Shown: positions 43,477-55,081 of the stretch, one piece after another
Layout: each line of letters starts with the position of its first letter
How positions within the stretch are numbered: position 1 is the stretch's first letter
Origin: Planctomycetaceae bacterium
GTDB lineage: Bacteria; Planctomycetota; Phycisphaerae; UBA1845; UTPLA1
NCBI GenBank assembly: GCA_011525745.1
Contig: WYBU01000064.1
Span: forward strand, 21,300-85,299
DNA: 64,000 nt
Direction of reading: 5' to 3'
Made by a program: the position numbers and the translations under genes
Notes under the pieces: model-generated
Databases searched by the model: none
What the model was told of the DNA's origin: nothing
The model's input: only the letters and a program-made list of their open reading frames with translations

Positions 43477-45546
43477 ATGCGAATCCAAGGCACTCCACCG
43501 CTGAGGCTCCTCGCATGGGCGCTCATCACCGCCGCCCCCCTCGGCGCATTCGCGCAAGACCCCGGCCCGACCAGCCGCGCCGCCCTCTCCGAACAGCAGC
43601 GCCTCATCCTCGACCGCATGGCCCGCCTCGAAGACAAAATGTTCCAGCTCAGCCAGACGCTCGCCCGGACCGATCCGGCCCAGGCCGAGCGACTGACCGA
43701 GGCCTTTCGCGCCGCACGCGACAAGCTCGTGCGACAACGCATGGAAGAAGTCGCCGGCATGCTCGACAAGTCGCGCCTGTCCGATGCCGGTGAAGCTCAG
43801 CGGGCGCTGTTGGCCGACCTCGATCAGCTTCTGCGTTTGCTCATCGAAGAATCCAGCGACTTCGACCGCGACGAAATCGAACGCCTGGAACGCCTGCGAA
43901 AGCAGCTCGATTCGCTCATCGAGGAGCAAACGCGCGAAAAGCAACGCGCCGAACAGGCCGCCCGCCTGCAACGACAGCTTGAACGCCTGAAGCAGGCCGC
44001 CGACAAACTGGCCGCTCTCGCCCAGCGCCAGGACGCCGCCGCGATGCGCAACGCCGGTGCCGCGACGGAACCGCCCGAGTCAGGCCGCGCGGCCGCCCAG
44101 GACCAGGCCGCGATTCGCGAAGAGACACAGTCGCTGGCGGAGAAGTTGCCCGATGACAGTGAAGCTCAACAGCCGCGCCCCGAACCGGAAGGCAAGGAGT
44201 TGCCGCCCCAGGCGCGGCCGGCGCCGACCGAGGCCTCGCGCGATTTGCAGCGCGCCGCCGAGAAAATGCGCCGCGCCGAACAATCGCTCGGCGAAGGCCG
44301 CCGCGGCGAGGCGCGGCCGAATCAGGAACAGGCCTCCGCCGAGCTTCGCAATGCGCTGCGAAGGCTGTCTAAGCAAATCGAGGAACTCGAGCGCAAGCTC
44401 GATCTGGACAAACAGGCGCGCGATCAGGCGCAAACGCGCGAAAAAACCGAGAAGCTGTCCGACCAGATGAAGGGGGCCCAGCCCCAGGGCGATTCGCCGA
44501 CCGATCTGCCACCCGATTCCGAGAACCGCGACGACGCGCGCCCGTCGCGCGAAGGCGCCGAGGGCCGGCCGCAGGACTCACCGAATGAGGGCCAGGAAAA
44601 GCAAGGCTCGCGCGGCCGGCAGGGCGATCAGTCGCAGCCGTCGCAGGATGCTCAGCCGCAGTCCGGCGAACGCCCGCAAGGCGAGCGGGAATCCGAACCC
44701 TCGGAACCCGCACCGGGGCAGCAGGAGGTCGAAGGGGCGGTGCCGCACCAGCGCGAGGCGGAGGAGCAACTGCGAAACGAGAAGCCGCGAAAAGCGGCCG
44801 AGCAGCAGGAAGAGGCTCTGAAAAAACTGGAGCAGGCCAGGGCAGAAGTCGAGGATGCGCTGGAGCAGCGCCGCCGCGAACAGCAGGAAGAACTGCTCGC
44901 CGCGCTCGAAGCGCGATTCGCCGCCATGCTGGCGCGACAGCAGAAGTCGATCAAGGTGGTTAACCGCCTCGACGAGGTTGGCCGCTCTGCCTGGTCGCGC
45001 TCCGATCAACTGGAGCTCGCTGCCGCTGCGGAGGATCAGGCTTGGGTCGCCGACGAAGCCGACAAGGCCGCACGCCTGCTCAAGGAAGAAGGAACGACGG
45101 TCGTCTTTCCCGAAATCGTCGCCGGCGTGCGCGACGACGCACGCGAAGCGGCGACTCGGCTGACCGCCGCCGACACCGGCCCGGGCGTGCGCCAGATTCA
45201 GGCCGACCTGGCCGACACGCTCAGCGAGATGATTGAGGCGATTCGCCGCAAGCGTCAGGAGAACAGCGAACAGCAGGATGGGCAAAACCAGGGCGGCAAC
45301 AGCGGCGGCAATCCGCCGTTGCTGCCCGACTCGGCCGAACTGAAGATGTTGCGGGCGTGCCAGGTGCGCATCAACCGCGCGACGGAGTCGCTCGAAGAGC
45401 GCCGCGCGGCGCCGCAGGCCGAGGGCGCTACGATTCAGCGCGATTCCGAGCGACTGGCCCGGCGTCAGGCCGACGTGGCGGCGCTGGCCCAGTCGCTCAA
45501 CGAGGCACGCGCCCGGCGCGAGTCCGAAGCCGAATCGCCGCGCTGA
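43477..45546 (+). CDS. Exported coiled-coil protein with Gln/Glu/Pro-rich middle
   Basis: 689 aa. A signal peptide (LRLLAWALITAAPLGAFAQ) precedes long coiled-coil segments at about 30-200 and 440-520, with a hydrophilic Gln/Ser/Pro/Glu-rich region (about 330-440) between them. The C-terminal part (about 520-689) is helical. No enzyme motif. ATG 43477 is preferred to an upstream in-frame ATG at 43369, which lies inside a repeat. Probably a structural or scaffolding envelope protein working with its neighbours (inference from co-orientation). Confidence 0.7.
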   Translation: MRIQGTPPLRLLAWALITAAPLGAFAQDPGPTSRAALSEQQRLILDRMARLEDKMFQLSQTLARTDPAQAERLTEAFRAARDKLVRQRMEEVAGMLDKSRLSDAGEAQRALLADLDQLLRLLIEESSDFDRDEIERLERLRKQLDSLIEEQTREKQRAEQAARLQRQLERLKQAADKLAALAQRQDAAAMRNAGAATEPPESGRAAAQDQAAIREETQSLAEKLPDDSEAQQPRPEPEGKELPPQARPAPTEASRDLQRAAEKMRRAEQSLGEGRRGEARPNQEQASAELRNALRRLSKQIEELERKLDLDKQARDQAQTREKTEKLSDQMKGAQPQGDSPTDLPPDSENRDDARPSREGAEGRPQDSPNEGQEKQGSRGRQGDQSQPSQDAQPQSGERPQGERESEPSEPAPGQQEVEGAVPHQREAEEQLRNEKPRKAAEQQEEALKKLEQARAEVEDALEQRRREQQEELLAALEARFAAMLARQQKSIKVVNRLDEVGRSAWSRSDQLELAAAAEDQAWVADEADKAARLLKEEGTTVVFPEIVAGVRDDAREAATRLTAADTGPGVRQIQADLADTLSEMIEAIRRKRQENSEQQDGQNQGGNSGGNPPLLPDSAELKMLRACQVRINRATESLEERRAAPQAEGATIQRDSERLARRQADVAALAQSLNEARARRESEAESPR

Positions 45547-45683
45547 GTCGCGGTCGGCAGCGCCGCTCGTGCGAGAGTCCCTTCTCGCACGAGCATTCCG
45601 CGGGAATCCTTTCCCGCAAACCGGGGCCTTCGCCGCACGCGGCCGCCGAATGCCGCCCACGGGCGAACAGGGAGCGCACAGAA

Positions 45684-46808
45684 ATGGCTCTTTCTTGTCT
45701 TTTTTCGTCGTGCATCTTCACGCTCGCGTCGCTCGGCCTACCGACCGATCCGCCGCCCGCGCCGCCGGCGGGTCCGAAGTTCACGCTCCCCGATCCGCCG
45801 CCGCTGGCCGCGCCGCTGCCGCCCCAGGACGTCGTGCGCGGCTTCGTCGACCACGTGACGAAGAGCGCCGCCTTCGGCGAAGAGGCCGTCGCCTTCGTCA
45901 ATCGCCAATATGACGAACGCGTCGCCGCGGCCCCGCAGGACCTGGCCGCGTTTCCCGATTCGGCTCTCGCCGTGCTCTCCGAAGATTTCCGTCGCGCCCT
46001 CGACTCCGCAACCGCCGACGATCCCACCGCGGCCGCGTCGCGGTTCGCCGCGCTGGCCCATGGCGACGATCCCTACCTGTCCGTCAACGCGGCCTTCTTC
46101 GCCGCGCAGGCGCTGATCGACCTCGACAACGTCCGCGACGCCCACGCCCTGCTCCACGACGTCTTCACGCGCCACGCACCCGCCACCCGATACACCACGC
46201 ACGCCGATCATCTGCTGTTCCTGTTGGCCTATTCGCAGGTCCACACGCTGCAATACGACGCCGCTGCGGCCGGCTTCGCCCACTTTCTGCAACACTGCCC
46301 CGACACCCCCGAGCGATTCACCGTCACCGCGCGGCAGATTCTCACCGAGCTGGAGCGCCGCCAGCCCGGCCGACTGGGAGACGTGCACGACCTGATGGAC
46401 TTTTCCCGCCGCGAGCTGCGCCTCGCACGCACCGACGAAGAGATGCGCGCCCGACAGGCCGAGGCCATCCGGCTGCTCGATCAGTTGATCGAAGAAGCCG
46501 AGGAAAACGAAAAGAACGGCCAGTGCAACAACTCGGGAGATTCAAAAAAGAACCAGCGGCGTTCGCAGGCCCAGCGAAACCGCCAGCCGCAGCGCAACGC
46601 GCAACAGTCCGAGCTGCGCGAGGCCGGCGGGGCGGACAAGGAACTGGAGGCGGCGCGACGCGCGCGACCGGGCGAATCCTGGGGGAAAATGCCGGCCCGC
46701 GAGCGCGAGCAGATCCTGCAAGCGCTGCAAAAGCAGTTCCCCAGCCAGTACCGCGATCTGGTCGAGCAGTACTACCGCCAGCTCTCGCGCGAATCGTCGC
46801 GGCCGTAG
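45684..46808 (+). CDS. Exported helical-repeat (TPR-like) protein
   Basis: 374 aa. A short hydrophobic N-terminus (CLFSSCIFTLASLGL) and a Pro-rich stretch precede helical hairpins (AAFFAAQALIDLDNVRDAHA, HLLFLLAYSQVHTLQYDAAA) consistent with TPR-like packing. The C-terminus is a charged Gln/Arg-rich region ending YYRQLSRESSRP. ATG 45684 follows GGGAG. Third gene in the 41-48 kb series; function unknown. Confidence 0.65.
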   Translation: MALSCLFSSCIFTLASLGLPTDPPPAPPAGPKFTLPDPPPLAAPLPPQDVVRGFVDHVTKSAAFGEEAVAFVNRQYDERVAAAPQDLAAFPDSALAVLSEDFRRALDSATADDPTAAASRFAALAHGDDPYLSVNAAFFAAQALIDLDNVRDAHALLHDVFTRHAPATRYTTHADHLLFLLAYSQVHTLQYDAAAAGFAHFLQHCPDTPERFTVTARQILTELERRQPGRLGDVHDLMDFSRRELRLARTDEEMRARQAEAIRLLDQLIEEAEENEKNGQCNNSGDSKKNQRRSQAQRNRQPQRNAQQSELREAGGADKELEAARRARPGESWGKMPAREREQILQALQKQFPSQYRDLVEQYYRQLSRESSRP

Positions 46809-47214
46809 CAGGCGCGTCGGGGTACACATAGCGCGGGCGGCATGGTCACACCCTCGCGTGACGCGAGGCCTTGTGCTTGGGGCGGTAGCGGCGTTCGGGT
46901 GATTGGGGGCTTCAGGCGAACGCGGGTTCCGGGTAGTGAAGGATTTCGGATAGTAAAGAGGCTCGGGTAGTAAAGGATTTCGGGTAGTAAAGGGTTTCGG
47001 GTAGTAAAGGGTCTCGGGTGGTACGGGCGTCTCGCCCGTCCCGTCGAACGCTCGCGAATGCCTTGCGAAGCAGAGTCGTGGTTGTGACGCATTCGGGAAA
47101 CGCCGCGCCCCGAAACGAGACGTGCACGAACGTAAGTGTCTACGCCTGTTTCGGCACACGGCGCAGCGCGGCGAAGCACCCTGCGTCGCGGCGCGCAACC
47201 GGCTGAGAAGTTCC
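46809..47214. repeat. Intergenic region with a 17-bp tandem array
   Basis: About 5.5 copies of a 17-bp unit (CGGGTAGTAAAGGGTTT) occupy 46930-47024. They run directly into a GGTACGGGCGTCTCGCCCGT palindrome (to about 47042). A GCGAGGCCTTG-type copy is at about 46862. No spacers, so not a CRISPR array; no gene seen. Confidence 0.8.
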
Positions 47215-48492
47215 ATGGCTTTGCTCGTCTGGCTACTCTGGCTTTCCTCGTTCTCGACCGCAACCGCGTACGCCGTCGACCCGCGATTCCTCCTCACCAC
47301 GATCGACGGCCGACAATACCGCGCCGCGGCCGTCGCCATCGACGAATCAGGCCGCGTCTCGCTGCGCGATCCCGCGCCGATCGACGCCGATGCGCCGCCT
47401 TCGCCCGCGACCGACTCACTCGACGTATCCCAGCTTTCGCGCATCGAGCGTCTCGCCGCCGCCGCAGCGCCGCCTGCCGCGACGTCCTCCACCGCACCCG
47501 GGAACGCGAGCGCGATCGTTACCATCTACCCCGCCGCCGGCGGCTGGATGCGCGTACGCCTGGCGCCGGCGGGCGACGCGACCGCGGGCGGATCGCCGCG
47601 AATCCGCGCCGCGACCGAATTCGTCGCCGCGTTCGATCTGCCCATGAAACAGCTCGCCGGCGTGCGCTTCGGCACGGCGCAGCCCGCGCAGCCGACCGAT
47701 GAATTCGAGCAGCGCCTGCGCCGCCGCGACGCCTCGCGCGATCAGCTCATCGTCCGAACCGACGAGGGCGTCACGGCGTTCTTCGGCGCGCTGGAGTCGC
47801 TGACGCCGGCCGGCTGGACCTTTCGCACCGACGCCCGAACGCTGTCGGGCGATCTGTCGCGCGCAGTCGGAATCGTGCTGGCCAAAGTCGCGGACGTCCC
47901 ACCGCGGCCCGGCGCGACGCTGAACCTCGGCGATGCCGGCATCTGGCCCGCCGACGTGGCATCGGCCGACGATTCGGGTGTGGCGTTCGCCGCGCCGGGT
48001 GGGCAGCCGATTCGCGTCCCCTGGAGCGCGGTCATGACGATCGACTTTCGCAGCGATCGCGTCGCCTGGCTGTCCGATCTCGAGCCGGTCGAAGCCGAAG
48101 GCCGCGGATTCTTCGGCGCCGAGTGGCCCTGGCGCCGCGACCGCTCCGTCACCGGCGGCACGTTGCGCATCGGCCGCCGCACGCTGGCCCGCGGACTGGG
48201 CGTACACAGCCGCTCGCGCCTGACATTCGACGTGCCCGAAGGCTTCGACGCGCTGGCGGCGGTGATCGGCATCGACGCGGCGGCCGGCGGGCGCGGCGAT
48301 GTCGTGTTTTGCGTTCTCGACGGCGAACGCGTGCTCTTCGACTCCGGCCCGGTCCGCGCGGCCGACGCGCCGCGCGAAATTGTGGTCGAACTCGTCGGGG
48401 CGCGCCGTGTGACGCTGCTGGTCGATTTCGGCGACGGTCTCGACGTCGGCGATCACGCCGACTGGGGCGAAGCGCGCTTCCTGCGCCGTTGA
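47215..48492 (+). CDS. Exported NPCBM-domain protein
   Basis: 425 aa. A signal peptide (ALLVWLLWLSSFSTATAYA) precedes a long region with a low-complexity Ala/Pro/Thr segment (about 95-110). The C-terminal 130 residues form an NPCBM-like carbohydrate-binding domain: TLARGLGVHSRSRLTFDVPE, VVFCVLDGERVLFDSGPVRA and a terminal DWGEARFL. NPCBM domains bind glycans and occur beside glycosidases. ATG 47215 is chosen by the signal peptide. Last gene of the 41-48 kb series. Confidence 0.75.
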   Translation: MALLVWLLWLSSFSTATAYAVDPRFLLTTIDGRQYRAAAVAIDESGRVSLRDPAPIDADAPPSPATDSLDVSQLSRIERLAAAAAPPAATSSTAPGNASAIVTIYPAAGGWMRVRLAPAGDATAGGSPRIRAATEFVAAFDLPMKQLAGVRFGTAQPAQPTDEFEQRLRRRDASRDQLIVRTDEGVTAFFGALESLTPAGWTFRTDARTLSGDLSRAVGIVLAKVADVPPRPGATLNLGDAGIWPADVASADDSGVAFAAPGGQPIRVPWSAVMTIDFRSDRVAWLSDLEPVEAEGRGFFGAEWPWRRDRSVTGGTLRIGRRTLARGLGVHSRSRLTFDVPEGFDALAAVIGIDAAAGGRGDVVFCVLDGERVLFDSGPVRAADAPREIVVELVGARRVTLLVDFGDGLDVGDHADWGEARFLRR

Positions 48493-48696
48493 ACCGAGCG
48501 GCTCACCGCTTCAGCGGTGTGTTCGCGATGATACGATTCCGAATAATCGCCCAGGAGTCGCGCACAAATAACCAGAACGATTGTGCTGGGTGGTACGGGC
48601 ATCTTGCCCGTTCCGGACGGGCGGGACGCCCGTACCACCCCTTTTCAATTCGTTCACCCTGTTTCCGCGAAATGCCTTACCCGGCTTGGAACGCCC
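48493..48696. repeat. Palindromes including a long hairpin upstream of the methyltransferase
   Basis: A family A-like palindrome at 48497-48533. A hairpin spans 48588-48641 and is made of two oppositely oriented copies of GGGTGGTACGGGC, the same element found at 47014-47042 and 63560-63586. Confidence 0.7.
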
Positions 48697-49509
48697 GTGC
48701 CGCCAACCCGCCCCACGCCGCCGCCGCCCGATCTCGCCGAGCGCATCCGCGTCGACAACCTTCGGATGCACGACGCCCCGGGCTACGCCGAGTTCTACGA
48801 CCGCTACGTCGGCCTGGTCTGCAATCCCTGGGAGCAGCGCCGTTTTGACGCCGACTTGCGCCGCATCGCCGCTCGCCTGCCGCGCGGCTTCACCGCCCTG
48901 GACCTCGGCTGCGGCACCGGCAATCTCACGCTGCGACTGCTGAACCTCGGCGCCGACGTAACCGCCATCGATCTGTCCGCCGCCATGCTCGACCGGCTGC
49001 GATCCAAGGCGACCGCTGCGCGGCTGCGCACGGTTCACGCCGACGCCGACGCCTTCCTCGCCGCCGACGCCCGCTGCTACGACCTCGTCTGTGCGTGCAG
49101 CTTTCTGCACCACGTGCCCGACTATCTCGCCACCGCCGCCGCCGCCGCGCGGCGCGTCGCGCCCGGCGGCTGCCTCTATTTCGTCCACGAGCCGTTGCCG
49201 CGCGGCGAGTGCAACCTCGCCGGCCGCGTGCTGGAGTCGATCGACTTCGCCCTGCAACGCGCCGCGATGCGCCTGCGCCTGGGCCGCCGCTGGCCGCGGA
49301 ACGACCCCTACTACGACCCGGCCGGCCTGGCCGACTACTGGGCCATCAGCGGCGGCATCGACTCCGCCGCGCTGTCGGCCGCCGTGCGCCGCGAGGGCCT
49401 CGCGCCGCGCATCGAGCGCTACGACTCCAAGCGGCACTGCGTGCTCCATCGCCTCGCGGCGGCGGCGGGCAGTCGGCATCTGTTGATGTTGGAGGCGTGG
49501 CGCGTGTGA
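48697..49509 (+). CDS. Class I SAM-dependent methyltransferase
   Basis: 270 aa from GTG 48697. The SAM-binding motif TALDLGCGTGNLTLRLL, followed by VTAIDLSAAMLDRLRSKA and DLVCACSFLHHV, is complete. The N-terminal MHDAPGYAEFYDRYVG segment suggests ATG 48766 as an alternative start. Earlier in-frame codons fall inside a palindromic repeat and are not credible. Substrate unknown. A terminator-like hairpin follows. Confidence 0.82.
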   Translation: MPPTRPTPPPPDLAERIRVDNLRMHDAPGYAEFYDRYVGLVCNPWEQRRFDADLRRIAARLPRGFTALDLGCGTGNLTLRLLNLGADVTAIDLSAAMLDRLRSKATAARLRTVHADADAFLAADARCYDLVCACSFLHHVPDYLATAAAAARRVAPGGCLYFVHEPLPRGECNLAGRVLESIDFALQRAAMRLRLGRRWPRNDPYYDPAGLADYWAISGGIDSAALSAAVRREGLAPRIERYDSKRHCVLHRLAAAAGSRHLLMLEAWRV

Positions 49510-49566
49510 ACCTTCGTCTTATTGCCACGGCGCACTGCAAACGCACCCATCTGGCTCATCGAGCGT

Positions 49567-49595
49567 CGTGCGTCGCTCGCGATGCGTGCTTTTTT
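49567..49595 (+). terminator. Probable rho-independent terminator after the methyltransferase
   Basis: GCGTCGC (49570-49576) and GCGATGC (49579-49585) pair, with a tight turn and wobble pairs extending outward. T6 follows at 49590-49595. Confidence 0.45.
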
Positions 49596-49892
49596 CCTTG
49601 TTCCGCGACGCGTGCGGGACCTTGACAGGAAGAGACTCGTCAGGTATAACCCTGTCCATACGCGGTTGAGATGTCGCCGCTGACCTCGATCGCTGTCAAA
49701 TCTCGATGCGACAATCGCGGATTGAACCCCGCTGGCTCTGTTGCGGAAACAGGGGGTGCGACCAACATGCCAAGTTATTCGACGCATGATTTCGGTTTTT
49801 TCATCGGTCAGCCAGTTAATCGTGCGGGCGACTTCTTGCGCAAAATCGCATCAATTCGTTGGGGTGTGCGAGACATGGATGGGAGGTTGATT
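49596..49892. other. Promoter and leader of the kelch-like gene
   Basis: From 49596 the sequence is AT-richer than average. It contains the promoter at 49622-49650 and about 235 nt of leader. The leader includes an in-frame ATG at 49671 that would add 74 residues with no signal character. No repeat recognised. Confidence 0.5.
49622..49650 (+). promoter_or_regulatory. Near-consensus sigma-70 promoter for the kelch-like gene
   Basis: TTGACA at 49622-49627, a 17-bp spacer, and TATAAC at 49645-49650. This is the closest match to consensus noticed in the window. Confidence 0.6.
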
Positions 49893-51906
49893 ATGAGGAC
49901 GAACGATGCCGGTGAAAGCTCGCGGCAGCGGGCACGTCAGTATTGTTCACGGCTGCGCGGCCCTTTCTTGGGCGCGCTTCTGCTGGGCGCGCTTCTGCTG
50001 GGCGCGCTTTGCCTGGCCAGTCCTGTGTCAGCCCGTGAGCCAAGTTGGACGCCGGGCGCGCTTTCAGCGCGCGGGGGCGTTTCGATGGTTTACGACGTGA
50101 ATCGCGCCGTGACTGTCCTTTTCGGCGGATTCAGCGGTACCTTCAACAGCGAAACTTGGGAATGGGACGGTGTCCGCTGGTTGTTGCGCTCGACGAGCGG
50201 ACCTCCTGGCCGAGAGTACCACGTCATGGCATACGACACGGCGCGAAACGTGACGGTCATGTTTGGCGGGATGACGCAGAATGGGCTCAGCGGTGAAACT
50301 TGGGAGTGGAATGGCGACGAATGGACTCTCCGCGCAATGGCCGGCCCATCGCCGCGTCAGTACAGCGCCATGGCCTACGACAGCAGCCGTGGCGTCACCG
50401 TGCTGTTCGGCGGCGAAAACACTGCCGGATTGAATGGTGAGACGTGGGAATGGGACGGTAATTCGTGGACGCTTGCGTCGACGACGGGTCCCTCTGCCCG
50501 TTACCTGCCCGCGATGGCCTACGATTCACTGCGATCCGAATGCATCCTATTCGGCGGATACGACGGTGCGTACAGTCGTGAAACGTGGGCGTGGAACGGG
50601 GTCGACTGGACGCTGCGTTCCTCGACCGGAATAAGCGCGCGCTGTGGCCATGCAATGGCCTACGATTCCGCGCGCGGCGTGGTCGTACTGCACGGTAGTG
50701 TCGGTGATGGAACAGATACGTGGGAATGGAATGGAAATACATGGACGCTACGGTCGGATTACGTGTGGGGACTTTGGGGATCCTACGGCCATGGGATGGT
50801 GTACGATGCAGCGAGGGGCGTGACGGTGATATTTGGGGGTCGTTCCGGTTTCCGACTAGTAGGGCAGACGGCGGAGTGGAATGGAACCACGTGGACTATC
50901 CGTTTCAGTGGGCCGTGGGTCAAACTTGAACATGCAATGGCGTATGACTGCGCGCGCGATGAGATTGTTCTGTACGGCGGCACGCTTGGGCGATACGGCA
51001 CATGGGGATTTGACGGCACGGACTGGTCCCGTTTGTTGTTTTGGAACCCACCCGGGCGATATCGCCACGCGATGGCTTACGATGAACGGCGCGGCGTCGT
51101 AGTGGTATTCGGAGGTGACTCCGGGGGAGCGGGGCTTTATGGTGATACTTGGGAATGGAATGGCAGCGCTTGGGCGCTTCGATCCGAAACGGGGCCGTCT
51201 CCGCGGTACGGGCACGCAATGGTGTACGACTCCCAGCGCGGTGTAACCGTACTTGTCGGAGGTTACACGAACATGGGACTCAATCGGCGCACTTTTGAAT
51301 GGGATGGCGTTGAATGGACGTTGCGCGCCACCGACGGCCCCTCACCGCGCTATCGGCATGCCATGGCGTATGATGCTGCACGTGGCGTCACCGTGTTGTT
51401 CGGTGGCGACACTGGTACGCGAAACGGCGAGACCTGGGAATGGGATGGTGGGAGTTGGACGCTTCGCGCCACTGACGGCCCATCGCCGCGGGCGGCTCAC
51501 GCCATGGCCTACGACGCCAATCGGCGCGTGACGGTCTTGTACGGTGGACTGATATCGACGTACGGGGCGAGCGATGAGACGTGGGAGTGGGATGGGGCTA
51601 CGTGGACGCTTCGTCATTCAGGTGTCCCCTACCGTCGATGGGGACACGCAATGGTTTACGATTCTCGGCGCGGAAACATCGTCGTTTACGGCGGAGGCCC
51701 TGATCATGACCACATGACGGGTGAGACTTGGGTGCTCCAGCTTCCATGTTCGACGGGCGACTTGGACGGTGACGGCAACGTGACGACCACAGGTGATTTG
51801 CCCCTTTTTGTATCCATGTTACTGACGCCTCCTGGTGCGTGCGCCGCGGATATGAACGGCAACGGCACACTCGACGGCCAGGATATTCAGCCTTTCCTGG
51901 CGGGGC

Positions 51907-51923
<17 letters not shown>
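49893..51923 (+). CDS. Exported kelch-like beta-propeller protein with dockerin-like C-terminus
   Basis: 676 aa. The signal peptide contains a threefold repeat (FLGALLLGALLLGAL). Twelve kelch-like repeats follow (about 55-610), each of the form HAMAYDSARGVTVLFGG followed by ETWEWDG and WTLR. These should fold into one or two beta-propellers. The C-terminus (STGDLDGDGNVTTTGDLPLF, then ADMNGNGTLDGQD) is an EF-hand/dockerin-like Ca-binding module. GGGAGG is 6 nt before ATG 49893. Composition is AT-richer than neighbours. Function: probably extracellular binding (inference). Its end overlaps the converging pilB gene by 17 bp. Confidence 0.82.
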
Positions 51924-53661
<1,738 letters not shown>

Positions 53662-53935
53662 GTTGAAAACATCCGTATCATGACAGAAAAGCCATCGGCA
53701 ATCAGCCGTCAGCTTTCAGCTATCAGCTTGAAAAACTCACCCGCAGTACCCCGAACGTGAGATCTCGCATCTCAAATCTGAGATTCGAAATCTGAAATCC
53801 CGTGATCCCTTCGTCGCACCCGCGCCTCCGCCGGCGCCGCTCCGCCCGCCATCACTTCCCGTTCGCGCTTTCTTTCCTCCGTGCCCTCGAGCCTTCTTCT
53901 GTTTCCTTCTTCCCCGTTTCGACGATTCGACGTTC
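53662..53935. repeat. Intergenic AT-rich words and C/T-rich tail between pilB and pilT
   Basis: Contains ATCTGAGATTCGAAATCTG and a C/T-rich tail with TTTCGACGATTCGACG, shared in kind with 11.15-11.28 and 55.19-55.32 kb. Confidence 0.5.
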
Positions 53936-55081
53936 CTACGCCGCCTCGCCTTCTTCCTGCTGCGCCTTGCCGCCCAGCGCCCCCTGGATCGCCGCGTCGC
54001 CGGCCTCGTGCAGCTTGCCGATCTTCTCCAGCTTCTCCTGCAAGTCGCCCGGGTGCCGCGCCTTGTCCAGCATCTCGTCGGCGCTGATCTGCCCCGTTTC
54101 GTAAATCCGCCACAAGTGCTCGTCCAGCAACTGCATGCCGTATTTCTTGCCGGTCTGAATCGCCGAGTCGATGCGGAACGTCTTGTTCTCGCGAATCAGA
54201 TTGGCGATCGCCGGCGTGATCACCAGAAACTCATACGCCGCGATCATGCCCGTCGGAATCCGCGGCATCAGCGCCTGCGACAGAATCGCGATCAGCGACG
54301 TCGAAAGCTGCACGCGAATCTGCGCCTGCTGCTCGTGCGGAAACGCGTCGATGATGCGGTTGACGGTTCCCTGGCAGCCGGTCGTATGCAGCGTGGCGAA
54401 CACCAAATGGCCCGTCTCGGCCGCGCGAATCGCAGCCTCGATCGTCTCCAGGTCGCGCATCTCGCCGACCAGGATCACGTCCGGATCCATACGCAAAACG
54501 CGCCGCAGCGCCTCCGCGAAGCTCGGAACGTCGTTGCCCACCTCACGCTGATTGATGATGCACTTCTTGTGATTGTGGTAGTACTCGATCGGATCCTCGA
54601 CCGTCACGATGTGACGATCCAGTTCCTCGTTGATGTAGTTCAGCATCGACGCCAGCGTCGTCGTCTTCCCCGAGCCGGTCGGTCCCGTCACCAGAAACAA
54701 CCCGCGCGGCCGGCGGCACAGCGCCTTCGTGATCGGCGGCAGGCCGATCTCCTCGAACGTCATGAATTTCGTCGGAATCAGTCGCAACACCAGGGAGATG
54801 TTGCCGCGCTGCCGGAACACCGACACGCGGAACCGCCCCGCGTCGCCGAAGGCGAAGCCGAAGTCCGTCCCGCCTTCTTCCTGAAGCTCCTGCTGATTGC
54901 GGTCCGGACAGATCGATTTCATCAGCGACACGGTGTCGTCAGGCTCCAGCACCTTCGTCTCAAGCTGGCGCAGCCGGCCGTGCAGCCGCAGACACGGCGG
55001 CCGGCCGACGGCCAGGTGAATGTCCGACGCGCCGCGCTTGATGCAGGTCTCCAGAAGTCGGTCAATGTGTATCGTGGCCAT
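53936..55081 (-). CDS. pilT: Type IV pilus retraction ATPase
   Basis: 381 aa. SDIHLAVGRPPCLRLHGRL at the N-terminus, Walker A GPTGSGKT (133-140), the His and Asp boxes and VGEMRDLETIEAAIRAAETG are all PilT features. The AIRA box distinguishes it from PilB. It powers pilus retraction. Its C-terminus ends in a charged Gln-rich tail (KAQQEEGEAA). Sits between two pilB genes on the same strand with gaps of about 240-270 bp. Confidence 0.95.
   Translation of the reverse strand: MATIHIDRLLETCIKRGASDIHLAVGRPPCLRLHGRLRQLETKVLEPDDTVSLMKSICPDRNQQELQEEGGTDFGFAFGDAGRFRVSVFRQRGNISLVLRLIPTKFMTFEEIGLPPITKALCRRPRGLFLVTGPTGSGKTTTLASMLNYINEELDRHIVTVEDPIEYYHNHKKCIINQREVGNDVPSFAEALRRVLRMDPDVILVGEMRDLETIEAAIRAAETGHLVFATLHTTGCQGTVNRIIDAFPHEQQAQIRVQLSTSLIAILSQALMPRIPTGMIAAYEFLVITPAIANLIRENKTFRIDSAIQTGKKYGMQLLDEHLWRIYETGQISADEMLDKARHPGDLQEKLEKIGKLHEAGDAAIQGALGGKAQQEEGEAA

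Noticed and set aside
46930..47024. CRISPR array
   Set aside because: The 17-bp units follow one another directly with no spacers, and there are no cas genes.
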